Source: SG8-40 sp035528435 (GTDB lineage: Bacteria > Pseudomonadota > Gammaproteobacteria > Burkholderiales > Eutrophovitaceae). From it: a DNA stretch of 6,863 nt. Each line of letters begins with the position of its first letter. Position 1 is the stretch's first letter. The notes beneath the pieces are model-generated. The model searched no databases, was not told the origin of the DNA, and saw only the letters and a program-made list of their open reading frames with translations. A program made the translations under genes and the position numbers. The stretch covers positions 1 to 6,863 of the forward strand of contig DATKYN010000192.1 of NCBI GenBank assembly GCA_035528435.1, read 5' to 3'. Positions 1 to 4,936 of the stretch are shown here, one piece after another.

Positions 1-99
1 CTCGAGAAGATTCGTAATCAGTTGAGATCAACCTACGAGACAATGGACAGGCGCGCAATACCCGCCGGAAGTGCGACCGCGCGCCAGCTGTTCTCCTGA
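1..99 (+). CDS. 3' end of an upstream gene, possibly zipA
   Basis: Frame 1 is open from the first base and ends at TGA 97-99; the other two + frames meet stops within the first 25 bases. It gives 32 C-terminal residues beginning LEKIRNQL, a short basic amphipathic stretch, and ending in ATARQLFS. The stop shares its last base with the ligA start codon (TGATG), the usual arrangement of translationally coupled genes. This supports a real gene end rather than a chance frame. In many gammaproteobacteria the gene just before ligA is zipA, the FtsZ-anchoring division protein, and a terminal basic helix would fit it. That identity is inference from gene order only, because the fragment is too short for a family motif. 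The 5' part lies outside the window. Confidence 0.55.
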   Translation, partial: LEKIRNQLRSTYETMDRRAIPAGSATARQLFS

Positions 100-2141
100 T
101 GACGGGTATTCCGTCTGGTGTTCGGACCCGGGCGGAGGAACTGCGCAAGCAGATTCGACAGGCAAACTACGCGTACTACGCAGAGGATGCACCGGAAATA
201 TCGGACTCCGAGTACGACCGCCTGTTCCGGGAGTTGCAGAAGCTTGAAACGCAGTACCCGGCACTTTTCTCCGAAGACTCCCCGACCCAGCGAGTGGGGA
301 GTGCACCGTTGCCAAAATTCGAGACGGTGCAGCACGGCACACCAATGTTGTCACTCAATAACGCATTTGCCGATGACGAGATCGTTGCTTTCGACCGGCG
401 TGTGTGCGAGACCCTGGAACATAGTGGCGATATTGCGTACGCGGCGGAACCCAAGTTTGACGGACTTGCCGTTGCACTAACCTATCGTCAGGGAATACTG
501 GCTCTGGGCGCAACCAGGGGAGACGGTTACGCCGGCGAGGACGTGACGGCAAATTTGCGGACTGTTCGGGCCATACCGCTGCGCCTTGCGGGTGCGGTGC
601 CGGATTTGCTCGAAGTGCGTGGCGAAGTGCTGATGCTACGTCGAGACTTCGAGGCATTGAACCAGCAACAGGCGGAGCGAGGGGAAAAGTTGTTCGCGAA
701 CCCGCGAAACGCCGCCGCCGGATCCCTGCGACAACTCGACTCGAAGATCACCGCCTCGCGGCGGCTTGCTTTTTTTGCCTATGGCATTGGTACCGTCGAT
801 GGTGGCAATGTTCCCGATGATGCCCACAGCCGCCAGCTCGATTACCTGCAATCCATGATGTTTCCGGTGGCTCGACAGCGCGACGTTGTCAAAGGGGTTG
901 AGGGATTGCTCCACTACTACCGGGAAATCGGTAATCAACGAGCGTCCTTACCGTATGAAATTGACGGCGTCGTCTACAAGGTGGACTCGCTTCAGGCGCA
1001 GCAGCAACTGGGATTTGTATCCAGAGCACCGCGCTTTGCGCTTGCCCACAAGTTTCCTGCCCAGGAAGAAGTCACCGAGTTGCTTGGCATCGATGTTCAG
1101 GTTGGTCGAACCGGCGCATTGACGCCGGTCGCGCGGCTGGCGCCCGTCAGAGTGGGTGGCGTAACCGTGACGAATGCGACTTTGCATAACGAAGATGAAA
1201 TCCGGCGCAAGGACGTGCGCATTGGCGATTTCGTCGTTGTTCGGCGAGCAGGTGACGTGATTCCGGAGATCGTCGGGGTTGTGGCCCAGCGCCGGCCCGT
1301 GAATGCGCGCAAGTTCGATATGCCGGCGACCTGTCCGGTTTGCGGATCCGGCGTGGAGCGCGCGGAGGGCGAGGCTGCTACGCGTTGCACGGCTGGCTTG
1401 TTTTGTCCGGCCCAGAGCAAGCAGGCGTTATGGCATTTTGCCTCCAGGCGGGCAATGGACATAGACGGCCTCGGGGAAAAACTGATTGATCAACTGGTCG
1501 ACAATGACCTTCTGAAGAGCCCGGCAGATCTTTATGATTTATCTGTGCAGACCCTGGTCGGACTCGAGCGAATGGCGGAGAAGTCGGCGGCCAATGTGGT
1601 GGCGGCTGTGGCTGCCAGCAAGGACACATCTCTCGAGCGGTTCATCTATGCGCTGGGAATACGTAATGTTGGCGAGCAGACTGCAAAAGATCTGGCTACC
1701 CATTTCGGTGACCTCGCTCCCTTGATGGAAGCCGATGAGGATGTGCTCCAGACCGTGCCGGAGGTCGGCCCTGTCGTTGCCGCCAGCGTGTACCGTTTCT
1801 TCCGCGAGCCGCACAATCAGGAGGTGATCAAGAGGCTGGTAGCGGCTGGTGTGCACTGGGCCAGGCGAGTGCCTTCGTCGGCTGGCCAGGGATCGCTTTC
1901 CGGCAAGACTCTCGTGCTTACGGGGACGTTGCCGAATATGACACGGGATGAGGCGAAAGCCCGAATCGAGTCCAGCGGTGGCAAGGTTACTGGCAGTGTT
2001 TCGAAGAAAACAGATTATCTCGTTGCTGGTGAGGAATCTGGCAGCAAGCTGGACAAGGCGAAAAAACTGGGTGTTGCCGTCATCGATGAGCTGGCATTGT
2101 TAGAATTGCTCGATAACGTTGCGAAGGAGCAGACAAGTTGA
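99..2141 (+). CDS. ligA: NAD+-dependent DNA ligase LigA
   Basis: Seals nicks in duplex DNA during replication (Okazaki joining) and repair, using NAD+ and releasing AMP and NMN; cytoplasmic and essential in most bacteria. At 680 residues it is full length (E. coli 671). The N-terminal Ia domain has the YYAEDAPEISDSEYD signature for NMN/NAD+ binding (about 26-40). The adenylation domain has the active-site lysine K119 in EPKFDG and the FANPRNAAAG motif (about 200-209). The OB fold follows (GRTGALTPVA, then RAGDVIP). A Cys4 zinc finger has C412, C415, C430 and C436, all offset by 4 from E. coli. Helix-hairpin-helix repeats (about 460-585) and a C-terminal BRCT domain (about 596-672, with GKTLVLTGTL) complete the architecture. 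ATG 99 fits the family start and overlaps the upstream stop by one base. No good Shine-Dalgarno sequence precedes it, so re-initiation is likely. All key residues are present. Confidence 0.98.
   Translation: MTGIPSGVRTRAEELRKQIRQANYAYYAEDAPEISDSEYDRLFRELQKLETQYPALFSEDSPTQRVGSAPLPKFETVQHGTPMLSLNNAFADDEIVAFDRRVCETLEHSGDIAYAAEPKFDGLAVALTYRQGILALGATRGDGYAGEDVTANLRTVRAIPLRLAGAVPDLLEVRGEVLMLRRDFEALNQQQAERGEKLFANPRNAAAGSLRQLDSKITASRRLAFFAYGIGTVDGGNVPDDAHSRQLDYLQSMMFPVARQRDVVKGVEGLLHYYREIGNQRASLPYEIDGVVYKVDSLQAQQQLGFVSRAPRFALAHKFPAQEEVTELLGIDVQVGRTGALTPVARLAPVRVGGVTVTNATLHNEDEIRRKDVRIGDFVVVRRAGDVIPEIVGVVAQRRPVNARKFDMPATCPVCGSGVERAEGEAATRCTAGLFCPAQSKQALWHFASRRAMDIDGLGEKLIDQLVDNDLLKSPADLYDLSVQTLVGLERMAEKSAANVVAAVAASKDTSLERFIYALGIRNVGEQTAKDLATHFGDLAPLMEADEDVLQTVPEVGPVVAASVYRFFREPHNQEVIKRLVAAGVHWARRVPSSAGQGSLSGKTLVLTGTLPNMTRDEAKARIESSGGKVTGSVSKKTDYLVAGEESGSKLDKAKKLGVAVIDELALLELLDNVAKEQTS
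2124..2129 (+). promoter_or_regulatory. Ribosome binding site of galU
   Basis: AAGGAG lies inside the last codons of ligA, 8 nt before TTG 2138. This is a strong Shine-Dalgarno match at ideal spacing. It decides the TTG start of galU, because the next in-frame ATG (2222) would remove the nucleotide-binding motif. Confidence 0.8.
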
Positions 2142-3013
2142 AGAAAATCACCAAGGCAGTGTTTCCGGTTGCAGGTCTCGGTTCGCGGTTTCTCCCCGTG
2201 ACCAAGGCCAGCCCGAAAGAGATGCTGCCGATCGTAGACAAACCGCTGATTCAATTCGCGGTGGAAGAAGCGGTAGCAGCGGGAATCACGGACATGGTCT
2301 TCGTCACCGGCAGGAACAAACGGCCGATTGAAGATCATTTCGACAAGGCCTACGAACTGGAAACAGAGCTGGAGCTTCGCGGCAAGCAAGCGCTCCTTGA
2401 ACTGGCTCGCGATGTCATCCCTTCGCACGTTAACTGTATCTACGTTCGCCAGGCCGAGGCGCTCGGTCTTGGGCATGCGGTGTTGTGCGCGCGACCTGTC
2501 GTGGGTAACGAGGCGTTTGCGGTCGTTCTCGCGGACGATCTAATAGATTCAGCGCGGGGCGCACTGAGCGAAATGGTGGAAATTTATGAGCGCGAGTCGT
2601 GTTCGGTCATCGCTGTCGAGAACGTCGCGCCCGAGGATACGTCGTCTTACGGCATTGTGGATTGCGGCAATGCAAGTGGTGACGAACGGCCAATCAAGGC
2701 GATCGTCGAAAAACCCGATCCCGCGGTGGCGCCGTCTACACTGGCTGTGGTGGGGCGCTACCTGCTTACGGCTGAAATATTCGATGAACTCGAAGGCGTG
2801 CAGCGTGGTGCTGGCGGTGAGATACAGCTAACGGACGGAATAGCATCCTTGCTTGGAAAACAGAAAGCGTTGGCATACACCTTCAATGGTACCCGTTACG
2901 ACTGTGGCTCCAAGCTCGGCTATCTTCAGGCGAACGTGCGCTATGGGTTGCGCCACCCGGAAGTCGCCAAGGACTTCCGGGCGTTTCTGCAGACGTTGGA
3001 TCATGATGGCTAG
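2138..3013 (+). CDS. galU: UTP-glucose-1-phosphate uridylyltransferase GalU
   Basis: Makes UDP-glucose from UTP and glucose-1-phosphate. UDP-glucose is the glucosyl donor for lipopolysaccharide core, capsule or exopolysaccharide, glycolipids and galactose interconversion; cytoplasmic. The 291 residues are close to the usual length (E. coli 302). The nucleotide-binding signature spans residues 8-31 (AGLGSRFLPVTKASPKEMLP). The probable metal-site aspartates are in LADDL (D132, D133). The sugar-phosphate contact region has EKP (191-193), and GEIQLTD (227-233) is typical of the family. The start is TTG 2138: ligA ends at TGA 2139-2141, so the genes overlap by four bases (TTGA), and a strong AAGGAG sits 8 nt upstream. 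Initiation on TTG may lower output relative to ATG, with coupling to ligA translation compensating. The last 40 bp of coding sequence hold a strong inverted repeat (2956-2981). Bacterial GtaB-type enzymes have the same activity and cannot be separated by name here. Confidence 0.97.
   Translation: MKKITKAVFPVAGLGSRFLPVTKASPKEMLPIVDKPLIQFAVEEAVAAGITDMVFVTGRNKRPIEDHFDKAYELETELELRGKQALLELARDVIPSHVNCIYVRQAEALGLGHAVLCARPVVGNEAFAVVLADDLIDSARGALSEMVEIYERESCSVIAVENVAPEDTSSYGIVDCGNASGDERPIKAIVEKPDPAVAPSTLAVVGRYLLTAEIFDELEGVQRGAGGEIQLTDGIASLLGKQKALAYTFNGTRYDCGSKLGYLQANVRYGLRHPEVAKDFRAFLQTLDHDG
2956..2981 (+). repeat. Perfect 10-bp inverted repeat in the galU 3' end
   Basis: CCCGGAAGTC (2956-2965) and GACTTCCGGG (2972-2981) are exact reverse complements separated by a 6-nt loop. 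In mRNA they would form a GC-rich hairpin about 30 nt before the galU stop and 48 nt before the hpt start. Only a short TTT follows at 2984-2986, so it is not a canonical intrinsic terminator. The codons spell HPEVAKDFRA, a segment common at GalU C-termini, so protein constraint may explain part of it. An effect on mRNA stability or on galU-hpt coupling is conceivable but unproven. Confidence 0.6.
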
Positions 3014-3028
3014 TCACGGGCAACTCTA

Positions 3029-3574
3029 ATGCTGGACGCAACCGAAACCTGGGGTCTTCTGGAAGACGCTGACCTTGTTTGTGACAAAGATACTGTCGAT
3101 GCGGCGGTTCGGCGCGTTGCCGCAGAGATTACCCGTGAGGTGCGCGACAAGGTGCCACTCGTCCTCAGCGTCATGGGGGGCGGGGTGGTATTCACCGGCC
3201 AACTGCTGCCGATGCTGCGGTTTCCGCTTGAGTTCGATTATGTGCATGTAACGCGCTACCGCGGCGCAACCACAGGCGGAGATATCGAGTGGATCGTCAA
3301 GCCTCGTTCCAGTGTCGCCGGCCGTACTGTTCTTGTAATCGATGACATCCTGGACGAGGGCGCCACACTGGCGGAAATCCGGAAATGGCTGCTCACCAAT
3401 GGCGCCGAGGTGGTTTATACCGCCGTGTTCGCTGACAAGGATTTGCCAAAGGAAAAGCCGATAACCGCGGATTTTGTCGGTGTTAGCGTTCCGGACCGTT
3501 ATGTCTTCGGGTTTGGCATGGATGTGCGTGACGCCTGGCGTAATTTGCCGGCGGTCTATGCGCTCAAGGAATAA
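3029..3574 (+). CDS. hpt: Hypoxanthine-guanine phosphoribosyltransferase
   Basis: Salvage enzyme that condenses hypoxanthine (or guanine) with PRPP to give IMP (or GMP) and pyrophosphate; cytoplasmic. The 181 residues match the roughly 180-residue bacterial type I phosphoribosyltransferases. The pyrophosphate-binding loop is around MGGGVVFTG (49-57). The flexible-loop region carries VTRYRG (74-79). The PRPP-binding motif is VLVIDDILDEGATL (101-114), with D109 as the expected catalytic aspartate. K137 in FADKDLP and VPDRYVFGFGMD (154-165) correspond to the purine-contacting regions of human HPRT (VPDKFVVGYALD). The start at ATG 3029 lies 15 bp after the galU stop and has only a weak GGG at 3018-3020 upstream. 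The gene lies 24 bp before a phosphorylase predicted to release hypoxanthine, which suggests a joint salvage role. The precise preference for hypoxanthine over guanine cannot be read from the sequence. Confidence 0.94.
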   Translation: MLDATETWGLLEDADLVCDKDTVDAAVRRVAAEITREVRDKVPLVLSVMGGGVVFTGQLLPMLRFPLEFDYVHVTRYRGATTGGDIEWIVKPRSSVAGRTVLVIDDILDEGATLAEIRKWLLTNGAEVVYTAVFADKDLPKEKPITADFVGVSVPDRYVFGFGMDVRDAWRNLPAVYALKE

Positions 3575-3598
3575 CAACGGAAATTTCGGGATGAAAAC

Positions 3599-4345
3599 AT
3601 GATCGGAATCATTGGCGGCAGCGGACTCACCCAGTTGTCGAATCTGGAAATCACACGACGCGAGGTGGTGCGTACACCGTATGGAGAGCCATCAGGCGCC
3701 CTCACGTTCGGATCGCTCAATGGGCATGACGTCGTATTCATTGCGCGACACGGTTACGGACATACGCTTCCACCCCACGCGGTCAATTACAGGGCAAACA
3801 TATGGGCGATGCATGCGCAAGGTGTTTCCGGCCTGGCATCGGTGGCATCGGTGGGTGGTATCCGGAAGGATTTCGAGCCAGGCGTGCTGGCGGTGCCTGA
3901 CCAGATCATCGACTACACCTATGGAAGGATGCACACGTTTTTTGACGGTCCTGAGCAGCCGGTTACCCATATTGATTTTACGCACCCGTATTGCGAGGAC
4001 TTGCGCCAGGAATTGATCAACTCGGCAATCGAAAAAGGCATTCCTCTCATTAATGGAGGTGTTTATGCGGCGACGCAGGGGCCGCGGCTGGAGTCCGCTG
4101 GTGAGATCAACCGGTTGGAGCGTGATGGGGCAGACATGGTTGGCATGACCGGCATGCCGGAGGCGGCGCTGGCCCGTGAGATGGGACTGTGCTACGCGAG
4201 TATCACCGTAGTGGCAAATTGGGCGGCAGGGCGTGGCGATAGCGCAGAGCGCATCGATCTCGACGTCATTCGCGGCGTACTCGATGAAGCCATGGAAAAG
4301 GTGAGGGTTTTGCTGTCAACGCTGGTTGAAAAACATGCCGATTAG
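3599..4345 (+). CDS. S-methyl-5'-thioinosine phosphorylase (MTAP/PNP family)
   Basis: Phosphorolyses the N-glycosidic bond of a 5'-methylthiopurine nucleoside to a free base and 5-methylthioribose-1-phosphate; cytoplasmic, probably trimeric like its relatives. The 248 residues fit the trimeric purine nucleoside phosphorylase family. The N-terminal GIIGGSGL (3-10) is the phosphate-binding segment. RHGYGH and PPHAVNYRAN (50-67) are family signatures, as is the QGPRLE motif. MVGMTGMPEAALA (from residue 180) is very like the P. aeruginosa methylthioinosine phosphorylase. N207 (in VVANWAAG) occupies the place where adenine-specific MTAP enzymes have Asp (human ATDYD). Asn there is the 6-oxopurine choice, so methylthioinosine is a likelier substrate than methylthioadenosine. 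ATG 3599 is preceded by GGGA at 3588-3591, 7 nt away. Neighbouring hpt would use the hypoxanthine product. If the inference is wrong it would be a methylthioadenosine phosphorylase (mtnP) or a general PNP. Confidence 0.88.
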   Translation: MIGIIGGSGLTQLSNLEITRREVVRTPYGEPSGALTFGSLNGHDVVFIARHGYGHTLPPHAVNYRANIWAMHAQGVSGLASVASVGGIRKDFEPGVLAVPDQIIDYTYGRMHTFFDGPEQPVTHIDFTHPYCEDLRQELINSAIEKGIPLINGGVYAATQGPRLESAGEINRLERDGADMVGMTGMPEAALAREMGLCYASITVVANWAAGRGDSAERIDLDVIRGVLDEAMEKVRVLLSTLVEKHAD

Positions 4346-4883
4346 ACCGGTCTTGCGCATGGGGCACCCGCTGCTGCTCAAACGCGCGCAGAAGGTAGAA
4401 GAATTCGACACGCCGGAACTGCACGGCCTGATCGAAGACATGCGGGACACGATGCAGGCGATGAGCGGTGCGGGAATTGCGGCGCCGCAGATCGGGGTGT
4501 CGTTGCAAGTCGTGATATTTGGTGTCCCGGCTTCGCAGCGATATCCCGATGCGCCGGCCGTTCCTTCCACGGTGCTCGTTAATCCGGTTATCGAACGGCT
4601 GGGTGACGAGATGAACGACGGTTGGGAAGGGTGTTTGTCCGTTCCGGGTATGCGCGGGGTGGTGCCGCGATACACGCGCGTGCGCTATCGCGGTTGCGAC
4701 CAGTTTGGCAAGCCGATTGACCGCTCTGTTGACGGATTTCATGCACGGGTTGTGCAGCACGAATGCGATCACCTCGACGGTATTCTCTACCCGATGCGCA
4801 TTCGCGATCTTCAGCTTTTTGGTTTCAACGCAGAGTTGTTCCCGGATCAGCAGTTTCCTGACGAGACCCAGACAGGAAACTGA
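4335..4883 (+). CDS. def: Peptide deformylase
   Basis: Metalloenzyme (Fe2+ in vivo) that removes the N-formyl group from the initiator methionine of nascent proteins at the ribosome exit, a step before methionine aminopeptidase. All three family motifs are present: GAGIAAPQ (residues 45-52), EGCLS with metal ligand C100, and QHECDH with ligands H142 and H146 and catalytic E143. The ATG start gives 182 residues, a normal length. A TTG at 4326 would add three residues (185), but MPIRPVLRMG resembles relatives that begin M-x-R-x-L-x-MG, so ATG is preferred. Neither start has a strong Shine-Dalgarno sequence. The ATG overlaps the preceding phosphorylase by 11 nt, implying translational coupling. 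The gene is not next to fmt, its common partner elsewhere, so it may be a second def copy; the window cannot decide. Cys at position 144 within HExxH is less usual than the Met or Tyr of many homologues but is not a ligand. Confidence 0.95.
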   Translation: MPIRPVLRMGHPLLLKRAQKVEEFDTPELHGLIEDMRDTMQAMSGAGIAAPQIGVSLQVVIFGVPASQRYPDAPAVPSTVLVNPVIERLGDEMNDGWEGCLSVPGMRGVVPRYTRVRYRGCDQFGKPIDRSVDGFHARVVQHECDHLDGILYPMRIRDLQLFGFNAELFPDQQFPDETQTGN

Positions 4884-4890
4884 GTCCTGT
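4872..4890. terminator. Small hairpin at the def/glnD convergence
   Basis: ACAGGA (4872-4877) and TCCTGT (4885-4890) form a perfect 6-bp stem around a 7-nt loop that contains the def stop codon. Its position between convergent genes suggests a terminator. No T-run follows on either strand and the stem is short, so efficient intrinsic termination is doubtful; Rho may act here instead. Confidence 0.25.
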
Positions 4891-4895
4891 TGCAG

Positions 4896-4936
4896 TTCAG
4901 GCGCGCTCTACTGTGTTTTGGCCTGTAGCGCCTGGA
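4896..4936. repeat. Inverted repeat spanning the glnD stop
   Basis: CAGGCGC (4898-4904) pairs exactly with GCGCCTG (4928-4934). Adding a T.G wobble and a T-A pair outside extends the stem to 9 bp, and CTGTAG/CTAC-type pairing could shorten the 23-nt loop. It lies across the glnD stop codon (4908-4910), in the 3' zone shared by both convergent transcripts. A bidirectional RNA 3'-end structure is possible. It lacks a T-tract on either side. Confidence 0.3.

Noticed and set aside
1..6. CTCGAG at the left edge and CTCGA at the right edge, suggesting a restriction-fragment clone
   Set aside because: The same hexamer occurs inside ligA at 1563-1568 and 1632-1637, so the edges are not evidence of a complete digest.
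693..708. TTCGCG/CGCGAA 6-bp inverted repeat in ligA
   Set aside because: It falls in codons of the conserved FANPRN motif, and 6-bp stems are common by chance.
751..776. GC hairpin (CCGCC, TCGC loop, GGCGG) followed by seven Ts inside ligA, resembling an intrinsic terminator
   Set aside because: The stem is only 5 bp, the T-run starts 5 nt after it, and the Ts encode the conserved LigA segment RLAFFAYG. A functional terminator here would stop an essential gene.
2015..2476. 153-codon antisense frame across the ligA/galU junction
   Set aside because: It overlaps two well-supported genes, shows no family resemblance and has no start signal.
3026..3577. 183-codon antisense frame mirroring hpt almost end to end
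   Set aside because: It has no recognisable motif or ribosome binding site, and hpt carries complete catalytic motifs. The open antisense frame follows from codon composition.
4149..4160. CCGGCATGCCGG 12-bp palindrome in the phosphorylase gene
   Set aside because: It lies in codons for the conserved TGMPE motif, and palindromes of this length are expected about once or twice in a window of this size.
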